DNA of 61,790 nt, taken from Hyphomicrobiales bacterium (GTDB lineage Bacteria > Pseudomonadota > Alphaproteobacteria > Rhizobiales > Xanthobacteraceae). The DNA is taken from positions 1-61,790 of the forward strand of contig WHTM01000031.1 of assembly GCA_009377755.1 (NCBI GenBank), given 5' to 3'. Every line of letters begins with the position of its first letter. The stretch's first letter is position 1. Of the stretch, positions 14,347 through 23,566 are shown piece by piece. The notes under the pieces were generated by a model. It had not been told where the DNA came from, did no database searches, and saw only the letters and a program-made list of their open reading frames with translations. The position numbers were made by a program, and so were the translations under genes.

Positions 14347-17220
14347 ATGAGGGAGGGACGCGGCATTCGATTTATACTGGTATTGGCCGCGGCCCTGATG
14401 GCTGCCCAAGCCGCCCATGCAGTGAACCCCGTCAGCATCCGCGCGGACGCCGCCGCCATCGACCTCACCGACGCGGTCGAGCGGCTGCAAACCGAAACCG
14501 AGCGCATCCAGGTCTCGACCGCGCCAGGCCCGGACGGGATCGTCCGCCGTATCGAGGTGCGCGGGCGGGAAGCCAGCACCAACTGGGCGGTTTTCGCGCT
14601 CGCTAACAATGGCGACGAGCAGCTCGACCGGCTGATCGTCGTGCCGCACTACCGAATGGTGGGCTCGGGCCTGCTCTGGCCCGACCTCGGCCTGTCGCGG
14701 GTAGTAGCCATCACGCCGAGTTCCGGTGACCGGCCGGAACGCCAGTTCAGCGCCATCGCCGACGTCTTCCGCGTCACACTCGATCCGGGAACGGTCATCA
14801 CCTTCGTCGCCGAACTGCGCACCAACCGCCTGTCGCAGCTCTATCTGTGGGAGCCAGATTCCTACAAGGACAAGATCAACAGCTTCACGCTCTACCACGG
14901 CATCGTCATCGGCATCGCGGGGCTGCTGGCGCTGTTCCTGACCATCCTGTTCGTGGTCAAGAGCAGCGTCATGTTTCCGGCTGCCGCCGCGCTCGCCTGG
15001 GCCGTGCTGGCCTACATCGGCGTCGATTTCGGCTTCTGGGGCAAGGTCTTCGACATATCGGCCGGTGCCGAGCGGGTCTGGCGCGCGTCCGGAGAAGCGA
15101 TCCTCGCGGCCACCCTGGTGGTGTTCCTGTTCGCCTACCTCAATCTCAACCGGTGGCACGTGCGCTACGTTCACATTACGGTCGCCTGGGTCGGCGTGCT
15201 AGCGGCATTGGTCGGTCTCGCGGTGTTCGATGCTGCGATCGCCTCCGGCATCGCCCGCATTTCGCTGGCGCTGGTCGCGGTGTTGGGCTTGGGGCTGGTG
15301 GTTTATCTGTCGACGCACGGTTACGACCGCGCCGTGCTGCTGATCCCAACCTGGCTATTGCTGGTGGTCTGGGCCTTTGCCGCGGCGCTCACGATCTTCG
15401 CCTTCGTTACCAACGACATCATCGGCCCGGCGCTCCTCGGCGGCCTGGTGCTGATCGTGATGCTGATCGGCTTCACGGTGATGCAGCACGCCTTTGCCGG
15501 CGGTATCACCCACGGCATCGTTTCCGACGTGGAGCGCCGCGCGCTGGCGCTGACCGGTGCCGGCGACATGATCTGGGACTGGGACGTCTCCGCCGACAAG
15601 GTTTTTACCAGCCCCGAAACGGAGCAGTTGCTGGGCCTCAAGCGCGGAACGCTGGAAGGATCGGCGGCTGGGTGGCTCGATGTGCTGCACCCGCTCGACC
15701 GCGATCGTTTCCGCGCCAGCCTTGACAGCGTGCTGGAGCAACGGCGCGGGCGCATCGCCCAGGATTTCCGGCTGCGGACGCCGGACGGTCATTATCTGTG
15801 GCTCACCCTGAAGGCGCGGCCCGTGGTCGGCTCGGATGGCGAGGTCGTGCGGCTGGTCGGAACCCTGACCGACGTCACCGAGTTCAAGAACGCCGAGGAG
15901 CGGCTCCTGCATGATGCCGTGCACGACAACCTTACCGGCCTGCCGAACCGCGAACTGTTCCTCGACCGGCTGGAAGCCGTACTGGCGCTTGCCCGCGGCG
16001 ACACGGGGCTCCGCCCGACCGTGATGGTGATCGATCTCGACCGGTTCAAACAGGTCAACGACTCGGTCGGCATCGCGGTCGGCGATTCGATCCTGCTCAC
16101 GCTCGCCCGCCGGCTCGGACGCATCCTCAAGCCGCAGGACACATTGACCCGTCTGACCGGTGATCAATTCGGGCTCATCCTCCTCTCCGAGCGCGACCCG
16201 AGCCGGATCATCGCCTTCGCCGAGACGATCCGCCGGACGCTGCGCGCGCCGATCCCCTTCAACGACCGCGAGATGATACTCACCGCGTCGATCGGGGTCG
16301 CGCTGAGCGACGGCGAACTGCGCCGCGGCGAGGACGTGATCAAGGATGCCGAGCTGGCGATGTACCATAGCAAGCGGCTCGGCGGCGACCGGATCGAGGT
16401 GTTCAAGGCGGCGATGCGCGCGCGCAAGACCGACCGGCTGACACTGGAGTCGGATCTGCGGCGGGCCCTTGAACGTGAGGAGATCACCATCCTCTATCAG
16501 CCGATCGTGCGGCTGGAGGATCGCTCGATCGCCGGATTCGAGGCGCTCGCGCGTTGGGACCATCCCAAGCTCGGACGCCTGTCGCCCAACGAGTTCATCA
16601 GCATCGCCGAGGAAATCGGCCTGATCGTCGATCTCGGAATGTTCGTGCTCGAGCGCACCGCAAAACAACTCAGCACCTGGCAACGGTCCACCCGCGGCCG
16701 CGATCCGGTGTTCGCCAGCGTCAACGTTTCATCGCGGCAGTTGCTGCGGCACGACCTCATCCACGATCTGCGCACGGTGCTCGCGCGCTCGGTGCTTGCC
16801 CGCGGTACACTGAAGCTTGAACTGACCGAGTCGCTGGTCATGGAGAATCCTGAGCACGCCGCGCAAATGCTTTCGCGTATCCGTGAGCTCGGTGCAGGAC
16901 TTTCGCTCGACGATTTCGGCACCGGCCATTCCTCGCTGTCCTATCTGCAGCGCTTCCCGTTCGACACGATCAAGATCGATCAGTCGTTCGTGCGCACAAC
17001 GAGCCGCGGCACGCGGCCGGTGATCCTGCGCTCGATCATCGCACTCGCCCACGATCTCGGTATGGCGTGCGTGGCGGAAGGGGCCGAGACCGATTCCGAC
17101 GCGGTCGAGCTCTATCAGCTCGGCTGCGAATACGCCCAGGGCTTCGTCTTTGGCGAGCCGATGACCGCCGAGCGAGCGGGCGAATTGCTGATGTCCGATC
17201 GGCTGGAGATAGCGAAATAG
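14347..17220 (+). CDS. multi-pass membrane sensor with PAS, degenerate GGDEF and EAL domains
   Basis: The 957-residue protein begins with a signal peptide (residues 1-26), followed by a periplasmic domain to about 180 and a cluster of about seven membrane helices (about 185-400). A PAS domain (about 405-515), a GGDEF domain (about 520-690) and an EAL domain (about 695-950) follow. The cyclase motif is TGDQF (604-608) instead of GGDEF, so diguanylate cyclase activity is probably lost. The phosphodiesterase motif FEALARW (EAL 732-734), ELTES and DDFGTGHSSLSYL are intact. It probably hydrolyses cyclic-di-GMP in response to a periplasmic or membrane signal. The ATG at 14347 gives a good signal peptide. 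Confidence 0.9.
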   Translation: MREGRGIRFILVLAAALMAAQAAHAVNPVSIRADAAAIDLTDAVERLQTETERIQVSTAPGPDGIVRRIEVRGREASTNWAVFALANNGDEQLDRLIVVPHYRMVGSGLLWPDLGLSRVVAITPSSGDRPERQFSAIADVFRVTLDPGTVITFVAELRTNRLSQLYLWEPDSYKDKINSFTLYHGIVIGIAGLLALFLTILFVVKSSVMFPAAAALAWAVLAYIGVDFGFWGKVFDISAGAERVWRASGEAILAATLVVFLFAYLNLNRWHVRYVHITVAWVGVLAALVGLAVFDAAIASGIARISLALVAVLGLGLVVYLSTHGYDRAVLLIPTWLLLVVWAFAAALTIFAFVTNDIIGPALLGGLVLIVMLIGFTVMQHAFAGGITHGIVSDVERRALALTGAGDMIWDWDVSADKVFTSPETEQLLGLKRGTLEGSAAGWLDVLHPLDRDRFRASLDSVLEQRRGRIAQDFRLRTPDGHYLWLTLKARPVVGSDGEVVRLVGTLTDVTEFKNAEERLLHDAVHDNLTGLPNRELFLDRLEAVLALARGDTGLRPTVMVIDLDRFKQVNDSVGIAVGDSILLTLARRLGRILKPQDTLTRLTGDQFGLILLSERDPSRIIAFAETIRRTLRAPIPFNDREMILTASIGVALSDGELRRGEDVIKDAELAMYHSKRLGGDRIEVFKAAMRARKTDRLTLESDLRRALEREEITILYQPIVRLEDRSIAGFEALARWDHPKLGRLSPNEFISIAEEIGLIVDLGMFVLERTAKQLSTWQRSTRGRDPVFASVNVSSRQLLRHDLIHDLRTVLARSVLARGTLKLELTESLVMENPEHAAQMLSRIRELGAGLSLDDFGTGHSSLSYLQRFPFDTIKIDQSFVRTTSRGTRPVILRSIIALAHDLGMACVAEGAETDSDAVELYQLGCEYAQGFVFGEPMTAERAGELLMSDRLEIAK

Positions 17221-17221
17221 A

Positions 17222-17314
17222 TGTCAGGAGTCAGGGATCAGGAATCAGGAAATCAAACGTCAGAGGGGCGCTAGGTCTGCTTCCTGACACCCGACCCCTG
17301 AATCCCGATTCCTG
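17222..17314. repeat. dispersed repeat family F, copy 1
   Basis: Runs of TCAGGGATCAGGAATCAGGA type sequence on one side and CTGAATCCCGATTCCTG on the other pair as a long imperfect hairpin between two convergent genes. A related copy lies at 55392-55452. Confidence 0.75.
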
Positions 17315-17938
17315 CTAAGCGTGGCCGGCCTCGCTCGACAGCTGGCCGAGACCGATGCCGAGCTTGCGCAGCGCCCTTTCGTACTTGCCGTCGGTGTCGT
17401 CGCCAAAAATCAGGTCGGCATCGGCAGGACAATGCAGCCAGCCGTTCTCTTGTATCTCGGTTTCCAGCTGACCCGCATCCCAGCCGGCGTAGCCGAGCGC
17501 CAGCACCGCGCTTGCCGGCCCGTCGCCGCGTGCAATCGCCTTCAGGATGTCGAGCGTCGCGGTGAGGCAGATGCCTTCGTCGATCGGCAGCGTCGAGTCC
17601 TCGATGAAGAAATCTGCGGAGTGCAGCACGAAGCCGCGCCCGGTCTCAACCGGGCCGCCCTTGAGCACCGGCGTGGCGCCGGCCTTTTCCGGAAGCTGAA
17701 TCAGATCGGTCGCCGGGATCACCTCGAGCTGCACCAGGAGATCCGAAAAGTTGACATTGCTCGCGCGCTGATTAACCACGATCCCCATCGCCCCCTCGGA
17801 AGAGTGCGCACAGATGTAAATGAGCGAGCGGACGAAGCGCTCATCGAGCATCGACGGCATCGCGATCAGCATCTGGCCGTCGAGATAGCTGCGCGCGGAG
17901 GTCTGGTCCGGGGTCTTGCTGGAAAGCTTGCGTGCCAT
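17315..17938 (-). CDS. YqgE/AlgH family protein (UPF0301)
   Basis: The 207-residue protein carries the family blocks [51 protein letters not shown] and [17 protein letters not shown]. YqgE/AlgH proteins are cytosolic, conserved in proteobacteria and of poorly understood function, and AlgH was first linked to alginate regulation in Pseudomonas. The start at 17938 (MARKLSSK) is chosen, though MRMARK six bases upstream is also possible. It is convergent with the EAL gene and divergent from the DsbD-like gene. Confidence 0.92.
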   Translation of the reverse strand: MARKLSSKTPDQTSARSYLDGQMLIAMPSMLDERFVRSLIYICAHSSEGAMGIVVNQRASNVNFSDLLVQLEVIPATDLIQLPEKAGATPVLKGGPVETGRGFVLHSADFFIEDSTLPIDEGICLTATLDILKAIARGDGPASAVLALGYAGWDAGQLETEIQENGWLHCPADADLIFGDDTDGKYERALRKLGIGLGQLSSEAGHA

Positions 17939-18132
17939 GCGCATACAAAAAAGGTTACCTGATGGTGCCACCTTTGCAAACGAAGCACCGAGAAAAAGGT
18001 TCAGGTCTCCACCACGCCATCATGACGGAATTGCGCGCCCGTAATGTGTCGCTACCGTGACCGTCCGTCCCCGCATCACGCCGCCCTCACGGGCAATTCA
18101 GTAGCCTCCGTGGGCGCACTGGTCGTAAACAA

Positions 18133-18993
18133 ATGCTGATGCAGGATCCGTTTCTTTCGACGGCGGTTTGCCGGCTTGGGCTTGCGGCCATGGTGATGGC
18201 CGCCGGGCTAGTCCCGGTCCAGGCGGAGGACGCCTCCCCGTGGGCGGCCGACGCCTACTCGCAGGTGCGGCTGATCGCCGGCACCAACAGGGCTCGACAG
18301 CCGACGCTGCGTGCCGGCCTGGACATCAAACTCAAGCCCGGATGGAAGACCTATTGGCGGTACCCCGGCGACTCCGGGGTCCCGCCGCACTTTGACTTCG
18401 GCGCATCGCGGAACGTCAAGGCGGTTGATGTGCTGTGGCCGGCACCGAAGCGCTTTGCCGACGAAGGCGGGCAGTCGATCGGCTATCACGACCGCGTCAT
18501 CATGCCGCTCCGGGTGGTGCCAAAGGATCCCGCTCAACCCGTGATGCTCGACCTGACGCTCAACTACGCGGTCTGCGAGAAGCTGTGCGTGCCCGCCGAA
18601 GCCACCGCGCGGCTCGGCGTGGGTCCGGCGGCAAGCGCCCATGACGCGGCGCTAGCCGCTGCCGAGGCACGTGTGCCGAGGCCGGCCGGGATCGGCGGCG
18701 CCGGCGCGCTGGCGATCCGAGCCGTCCGGCGTCAAGGCACCGACCAGCGGCCGCGCATCCTCGTGGATGTCGCCGCACCGAAGAATGTACCGGTTGACCT
18801 GTTCGCCGAAGGCCCGACGCCGGACTGGGCGTTGCCACTTCCCGAGCCGAAAGGCGCAGCGGCGCCGGGGCTGCAACAATTCTCACTCGAGCTGGATGGC
18901 CTTCCCGCCGGGGCTCGGCCCAAGGGGGCGGAGCTTACCTTGACGCTAGTCGCCGGGACCGAGGCGATCGAGGTAAAGACGCGTCTCGACTAA
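18133..18993 (+). CDS. periplasmic DsbD N-terminal-domain-like protein
   Basis: The 286-residue protein has a signal peptide (hydrophobic residues about 12-31). One main domain similar to the thiol-interacting N-terminal domain of DsbD follows. The cue is WKTYWRYPGDSGVPP, then LNYAVCEKLCVPAEA with paired cysteines C148 and C152. No membrane helices or thioredoxin domain follow, so it is a stand-alone domain that may accept electrons from a membrane CcdA/ScsB-like partner elsewhere. A role in periplasmic disulfide reduction or copper tolerance is an inference. A second ATG at 18139 is an alternative start. Confidence 0.82.
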   Translation: MLMQDPFLSTAVCRLGLAAMVMAAGLVPVQAEDASPWAADAYSQVRLIAGTNRARQPTLRAGLDIKLKPGWKTYWRYPGDSGVPPHFDFGASRNVKAVDVLWPAPKRFADEGGQSIGYHDRVIMPLRVVPKDPAQPVMLDLTLNYAVCEKLCVPAEATARLGVGPAASAHDAALAAAEARVPRPAGIGGAGALAIRAVRRQGTDQRPRILVDVAAPKNVPVDLFAEGPTPDWALPLPEPKGAAAPGLQQFSLELDGLPAGARPKGAELTLTLVAGTEAIEVKTRLD

Positions 18994-19087
18994 TTCGCCC
19001 AACCCGCTACCTTTACGCCCGACCCGCCGGGACGGCGGAGCGGCGGACCATCATGAGTTTTCTGAGAAGCGCGAGAGGACGACTGCC

Positions 19088-19573
19088 ATGCCCATCAAGG
19101 TCGGCGACCGAGTACCCGAAGCAAAGTTCCGTGTCATAGGGCCGGAAGGCCCCGTCTGGAAGACGTCCGACGAGGTCTTCAAGGGCAAGAAGGTGGCGCT
19201 ATTCGCCGTGCCCGGCGCGTTCACCGGCACCTGCCATAAGATGCACGTGCCGAGCATCCTGGCGAGCGCCGACGGCCTCAAGGGCAAGGGCATCGACACG
19301 ATTGCGGTTACCGCCGTCAACGACGTCTTTGTCATGAACGAGTGGAAGCGAGCGACCGGTTCGGAAGGCAAGATCGACTTCCTTGCCGACGGCAACGCCG
19401 AGTTCGCCAAGGCGATCGACATGACTTTCGACGGCTCAGGCGGCGGCCTCGGCACACGCTCGAAGCGCTATTCCATGCTGATCGAAGACGGCGTGGTGAC
19501 CAAGCTCAACGTCGAGGAAGCCCCCGGCAAGGTCGAAGTGTCCGGCGGCGATGCGCTGCTCGGCCAGTTGTGA
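19088..19573 (+). CDS. peroxiredoxin (Prx5 type)
   Basis: The 161-residue atypical 2-Cys/1-Cys peroxiredoxin has the active-site motif PGAFTGTCH with peroxidatic Cys49. FLADGNAEFAKAI and RSKRYSMLIEDG are characteristic of the Prx5 (PRDX5-like) group. It reduces hydrogen peroxide and organic hydroperoxides in the cytosol with glutaredoxin or thioredoxin. GAGGAC lies about nine bases before the ATG. In several rhizobia a homologue follows ispH-thrB-rnhA codirectionally, whereas here it converges on rnhA with a palindromic repeat in between. Confidence 0.94.
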   Translation: MPIKVGDRVPEAKFRVIGPEGPVWKTSDEVFKGKKVALFAVPGAFTGTCHKMHVPSILASADGLKGKGIDTIAVTAVNDVFVMNEWKRATGSEGKIDFLADGNAEFAKAIDMTFDGSGGGLGTRSKRYSMLIEDGVVTKLNVEEAPGKVEVSGGDALLGQL

Positions 19574-19636
19574 GCCGCATTACCTGCGACACATTTTGAC
19601 TGTCGTGGCCACCGAACGCGGGCGAACAACCGCGAT

Positions 19637-19725
19637 GTAGGGGCGGGCCTTGTGCCCGCCCGCCAACAGGGCGACCACAAGGCATGCGCCCGGCGCGCAA
19701 GCGCGGCCCGGGTGGTCGCCCCTAC
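19637..19725. repeat. dispersed repeat family E with terminal inverted repeats
   Basis: The element is bounded by GTAGGGGCG and CGCCCCTAC, a nine-base inverted repeat. Internal palindromes are GGGCGGGCCTTGTGCCCGCC and GGCGCGCAAGCGCG. It lies between the convergent peroxiredoxin and rnhA genes. Only one copy is in this window. Confidence 0.65.
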
Positions 19726-19739
19726 AAGGCAGCACAGAC

Positions 19740-20219
19740 CTATTGCGGTTTCGGCGCATCCAGTGCGCCGAGGACGCCGGCGCGGACCGCGACGATCGCC
19801 TCGCGTGCGAGACGGTCGGCGCGCTCGTTCATGGCGTGGCCGGCATGGCCCCGCACCCAGCGCCAACGCACGTCGTGCCGCTTAAGCGCCGCATCGAGCC
19901 GCTGCCAGAGATCGACGTTCTTGACCGCCTTCTTGTCGGCAGTGCGCCAGCCGTTACGTTTCCAGCCATGGATCCAGCCGGTGATTCCGCCGCGCAGATA
20001 CTGGCTGTCGGTGTAGAGATCGACCTGGCAGGGCCGAGTCAGGGCTTCGAGCGCGGCAATGGCTGCCATCAGCTCCATACGGTTGTTGGTCGTGTGGGCC
20101 TCGCCGCCCTTGAGCTCCTTTTCGCGATCTCCGAATGCGAGGATAGCGCCCCATCCGCCCGGTCCGGGGTTTCTCGAACAGGCACCGTCGGTATGAATGG
20201 TGACGTGCGGCAGGCTCAT
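19740..20219 (-). CDS. rnhA: ribonuclease HI
   Basis: Cytosolic endonuclease that cuts RNA in RNA-DNA hybrids, 159 residues, typical length. The catalytic carboxylates are visible: D11 in [17 protein letters not shown]49 in NNRMELMA, D71 in YTDSQYL and D135 in NERADRLA. Its ATG overlaps the thrB stop (ATGA), so it is the third gene of an ispH-thrB-rnhA operon, a gene order common in Rhizobiales. Confidence 0.97.
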   Translation of the reverse strand: MSLPHVTIHTDGACSRNPGPGGWGAILAFGDREKELKGGEAHTTNNRMELMAAIAALEALTRPCQVDLYTDSQYLRGGITGWIHGWKRNGWRTADKKAVKNVDLWQRLDAALKRHDVRWRWVRGHAGHAMNERADRLAREAIVAVRAGVLGALDAPKPQ

Positions 20220-21193
20220 GCGGGGACCGCCGCATCGACGCCGTAGTCACGCACGCTGCCGACCGCCTGGTGGAAGCGCAGCTTGCGGAAATACTCGTGC
20301 GGATCCTTCGGCCGCACCAGCGCGCCCGGGGGGACGTTGAGCCAATCGACCAGCCGCGTCAGCAGGAACCGCATCGCCGCGCCGCGGGCAAGCAGCGGCA
20401 GAGCATCCCATTCCGCAGGCGATAGCGCACGCGTGCGCGCGTAGGAAGACAACAGGGCGCGCCCTTTGGTGACGTTATAGGCGTGGTCCGGTTCGAAGCA
20501 CCAGGCGTTGAGGCAGATGGCGACGTCGTAGGCGAGCGTGTCGGTACAGGCGAAATAAAAATCGATCAGCCCGGACAGCTCAGTGCCGAGGAAGAATACA
20601 TTGTCGGGGAACAGGTCGGCGTGGATGACGCCTTGCGGCAGGGTGCGCGGCCAGTCCTGCTCGAACAACGACAGCTCCCGCTCGATCAGGTCGCACAAGC
20701 CGGGCTGCACCCGATTGGCGCGGTCGGCCGCCCCCGCATAGAGTGGACGCCAGCCTTCGACCGACAGCGCGTTTGCGCGCCGCAGGGTGAAGTCCGCACC
20801 GGCGCGGTGCAGTTTCGCCAGCGCTTCGCCGACGGCTGCGCAATGCATTGGGCCGGGGCGGCGAATCCACAGGCCGTCGAGAAAGGTCACGATTGCCGCC
20901 GGCCGCCCGGCAATCGTCCCCAGCATGGCGCCGGCGCGGTTCTTCACCGGCTGCGGACAGGTGATGCCGCGCCCGGCGAGATGTTCCATCAATGCCAGGA
21001 AGAACGGCACGTCCGCCGCGGCCACCCGCTTCTCGTAGAGCGTGAGGATGAAGTTCCCGCGGCTGGTATGAACCAGGAAATTCGAGTTCTCGACGCCTTC
21101 GGCGATGCCCTTGTAGGCAAGCAGTTCCCCGACGTCATAATCCGCGAGGAACGCTGTCAGCTCTTCGGCCGAGACATCGGTATAGACAGCCAT
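20216..21193 (-). CDS. thrB: homoserine kinase (ThrB, aminoglycoside-phosphotransferase-like type)
   Basis: The 325-residue kinase phosphorylates homoserine on the route to threonine. It belongs to the APH-fold type used by alphaproteobacteria rather than the GHMP type of E. coli. Cues are [44 protein letters not shown], and the catalytic loop [14 protein letters not shown] with the following [15 protein letters not shown]. The start at 21193 lies seven bases after the ispH stop. The 3' end overlaps rnhA by four bases. Confidence 0.96.
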   Translation of the reverse strand: MAVYTDVSAEELTAFLADYDVGELLAYKGIAEGVENSNFLVHTSRGNFILTLYEKRVAAADVPFFLALMEHLAGRGITCPQPVKNRAGAMLGTIAGRPAAIVTFLDGLWIRRPGPMHCAAVGEALAKLHRAGADFTLRRANALSVEGWRPLYAGAADRANRVQPGLCDLIERELSLFEQDWPRTLPQGVIHADLFPDNVFFLGTELSGLIDFYFACTDTLAYDVAICLNAWCFEPDHAYNVTKGRALLSSYARTRALSPAEWDALPLLARGAAMRFLLTRLVDWLNVPPGALVRPKDPHEYFRKLRFHQAVGSVRDYGVDAAVPA

Positions 21194-21200
21194 GCGCGCG

Positions 21201-22190
21201 TCACTCCGCCGCCTCGCTGGCACGCAGCGTCCGAGGCAGCGGGAAGAACACGTTCTCCTGCATCGCCAGCACGGTCTCGACCTCGATGGCATGGCGGTCG
21301 GCGAAAGCGCCGAGGACCTCCTCGACCAGCACTTCCGGCGCCGATGCGCCGGCGGTGACCCCCAGCGTCCTGATACCTGCGAACATGCCCCACTCGATGT
21401 CCGCCGCGCGGGCGACCAGCACCGCACGCGGGCATCCGACGCGTTCGGCGACTTCCTTGAGACGCTGCGAATTGGAGGAATTGGCCGCACCGACCACGAT
21501 CATGGCGTCGACCCGCGGAGCCACCCGCTTGACCGCCTCCTGCCGGTTGGTGGTGGCGTAGCAGATGTCCTCCTTGTGCGGGCCGATGATCTGCGGAAAG
21601 CGGGCTTTGAGCACTTCGACGATCTCGTTGCAGTCATCGACCGACAGGGTGGTCTGGGTCAGATACGCGAGCCGCGACGGGTCGCGCGGTGTGAACGCCG
21701 CTGCGTCCTCGGGCGTCGCGATCAGGTGCACGGCACCGGGCGGAAGTTGGCCCAGGGTGCCGATCACCTCCGGATGCCCGGCATGGCCGACCAGCACGAT
21801 CTCGCGCCCGCGCCGGTAGTGGATGTCAGCTTCGCGGTGCACCTTGGTGACGAGGGGGCAGGTGGCATCCAGCGCTAGGAAATTGCGTCGGCGGGCCTGC
21901 TCCGGCACCGACTTCGGGACACCATGGGCGGAAAAGATCACCGGCGCATCCGTGTCAGGGATTTCGTCCAGCTCCTCGACGAAAATCGCCCCCTTCGCGC
22001 GCAGACTGTCGACGACGTAACGGTTGTGCACAATTTCGTGGCGCACGTAGACCGGAGGACCATAGATCGCCAGCGCTCGTTCCACCGATTCGATGGCCCG
22101 CACCACCCCCGCGCAGAACCCGCGCGGCGAGCACAGCAGGACCTTCAGCGGCGGCTTCGCTGCGGGTTCAATGGTTTCGGTCGGGAACAT
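21201..22190 (-). CDS. ispH: 4-hydroxy-3-methylbut-2-enyl diphosphate reductase
   Basis: Last enzyme of the MEP isoprenoid pathway, making IPP and DMAPP from HMBPP with a [4Fe-4S] cluster. The 329-residue sequence shows the cluster and active-site blocks [16 protein letters not shown] (Cys26 being the conserved N-terminal cysteine), [24 protein letters not shown] and [11 protein letters not shown]. It is the first gene of ispH-thrB-rnhA and is divergent from trcR. Confidence 0.98.
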   Translation of the reverse strand: MFPTETIEPAAKPPLKVLLCSPRGFCAGVVRAIESVERALAIYGPPVYVRHEIVHNRYVVDSLRAKGAIFVEELDEIPDTDAPVIFSAHGVPKSVPEQARRRNFLALDATCPLVTKVHREADIHYRRGREIVLVGHAGHPEVIGTLGQLPPGAVHLIATPEDAAAFTPRDPSRLAYLTQTTLSVDDCNEIVEVLKARFPQIIGPHKEDICYATTNRQEAVKRVAPRVDAMIVVGAANSSNSQRLKEVAERVGCPRAVLVARAADIEWGMFAGIRTLGVTAGASAPEVLVEEVLGAFADRHAIEVETVLAMQENVFFPLPRTLRASEAAE

Positions 22191-22268
22191 CCGGGCAGCC
22201 TCGGCCGGCAGCGTTCGTACTCGACATGGCGGCCGGCGGCGGCCGTGTCAAGCCGATGCAGTGGACCA

Positions 22269-22297
22269 TTGCTCCGCGGCCACGACCTGCCTATATT
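22269..22297 (+). promoter_or_regulatory. candidate sigma-70-type promoter of trcR
   Basis: TTGCTC at 22269-22274 and TATATT at 22292-22297, 17 bases apart, lie in the intergenic region between divergent ispH and trcR, about 78 bases before the trcR GTG. The -10 hexamer matches five of six consensus positions. Confidence 0.45.
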
Positions 22298-22374
22298 CCG
22301 GCCACTCTCTGTCATCGACGATGACTTGGAAGCTCTGCCGGCGAGGGCAGGCGGAGCGCAAAGGAGATTTTGCC

Positions 22375-23070
22375 GTGAACGCACCGCTGATGCCCAAAGC
22401 AACCGCCGTCTGGCTGGTGGAGAATACCGCGTTGTCGTTCGATCAGATCGCCGATTTCTGCAAGCTGCATCCCCTGGAAGTGAAGGCGGTTGCCGACGGC
22501 GACGCGGCCCAGGGAATCAAGGGTCTCGATCCGATCCAGACCGGGCAGCTCACACGCGAAGACATCGAGAGGGGCGAGAACGACCCCAACTACCGGCTCA
22601 AGCTCGCCGATCCAAAGGTGAGACTGCCGGAGCCAAAGCGGAAGAAGGGCCCGCGCTACACCCCGGTCTCGCGCCGGCAGGACCGGCCGAACGCGATCCT
22701 GTGGCTGGTCCGCAATCATCCCGAGCTCAAAGATAGCCAGCTCATGCGTCTGGTTGGCACCACCAAATCGACGATTCAGGCGATCCGGGAGCGGACCCAT
22801 TGGAACGCCCCCAACCTGACCCCCCTCGATCCGGTGACGCTCGGCCTGTGCTCACAGATCGACCTCGATCTCGAAGTCATGCGCGCCGCCAAGGAAAAGC
22901 CCCCCGAACAACAGGATACGGGCGCAACGTTACTGCCGGCCGCCGTTACGACAACTGCCGAGCCGGAAGAGCCCGAGACGAAGCCGGCCGCGGACGAACT
23001 CAATGTCGAGTCCGTGCTGGCAAGCCTGAGGCGCATCGGCGGGAAGAGCGAGAGCGACGACGATCGCTGA
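22375..23070 (+). CDS. trcR: TrcR-family cell-cycle transcriptional regulator (DUF1013)
   Basis: The 231-residue protein has the strongly conserved DUF1013/TrcR blocks: MPKATAVWLVENTALSFDQIADFC, HPLEVKAVADGD, IERGENDPNYRL, and a second helix-turn-helix-like block ILWLVRNHPELKDSQLMRLVGTTKSTIQAIR. The acidic, Pro/Thr-rich C-terminus is poorly conserved. Family members are alphaproteobacterial DNA-binding regulators annotated with a cell-cycle role. The start is GTG at 22375, supported by AAAGGAG at 22361-22367, eight bases upstream. Confidence 0.87.
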   Translation: MNAPLMPKATAVWLVENTALSFDQIADFCKLHPLEVKAVADGDAAQGIKGLDPIQTGQLTREDIERGENDPNYRLKLADPKVRLPEPKRKKGPRYTPVSRRQDRPNAILWLVRNHPELKDSQLMRLVGTTKSTIQAIRERTHWNAPNLTPLDPVTLGLCSQIDLDLEVMRAAKEKPPEQQDTGATLLPAAVTTTAEPEEPETKPAADELNVESVLASLRRIGGKSESDDDR

Positions 23071-23106
23071 CATCGGCAGCGCAAGCGTCACGGCAATCGC
23101 CCGCGC

Positions 23107-23143
23107 CGATGCCGCACCCCGGCATCGCGTGGCCGGCTTTTTT
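23107..23143 (+). terminator. probable Rho-independent terminator after trcR
   Basis: A perfect eight-base-pair stem CGATGCCG/CGGCATCG (23107-23114, 23120-23127) with loop CACCC is followed ten bases later by TTTTTT (23138-23143). The gap between stem and U-run is longer than ideal, although GGCCGGC in the gap could extend the stem. Confidence 0.5.
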
Positions 23144-23183
23144 CAGCTCCGCATTTGCATGACGTAACCGGCGACACCGGTCG

Positions 23184-23511
23184 AGTGCCGCAGATTTGAA
23201 GTTCCTGCATCAACTTGCGGCAATCTCATTCAGGAACTTCAAATCGAAAAGCGGCACTCGAATCATAGACTTGCTAGTGCCCCTTTGCTTCCGAAGTTCG
23301 TGTTGGAGGGTGCTGCAATGTATCACGAACTTCGGAAGCGGGGCACTAGTGCCGCAGATTTGAAGTTCCTGCACCACTTGCCGCAATCTCATTCAGGAAT
23401 TTCAAATCGAAAGCAGCACTCGAATCATAGACTTGCTAGTGCCCCTTTGCTTCCGAAGTTCGTGTTGGAGGGTGCTGCAATGTATCACGAACTTCGGAAG
23501 CGGGGCACTAG
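23184..23511. repeat. tandem array of two palindrome types (A-B-A-B, period about 163 bp)
   Basis: Unit A (23184-23258 and 23348-23420) has outer arms AGTGCCGC/GCGGCACT and inner arms GATTTGAAGTTCCTG and complement. Unit B (23274-23349 and 23436-23511) has outer arms CTAGTGCCCC/GGGGCACTAG, inner arms GCTTCCGAAGTTCGTG and complement, and loop GGAGGGTGCTGCAA. The 15-base linker CGAATCATAGACTTG follows each A unit. The two B copies are identical or nearly so, whereas the A copies differ at several sites. The array fills the gap between convergent trcR and the DoxX gene. Confidence 0.9.
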
Positions 23512-23566
23512 CTCCGAACGCAGACAAGCCGCGTTCGGAAAACAGGCGAGAGACGCGGGGTCGCCG

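Noticed and set aside
23184-23511. CRISPR-like array
   Set aside because: There are only two repeats of about 163 bp, made of hairpins, with no 25-40 bp repeat/spacer pattern and no cas genes.
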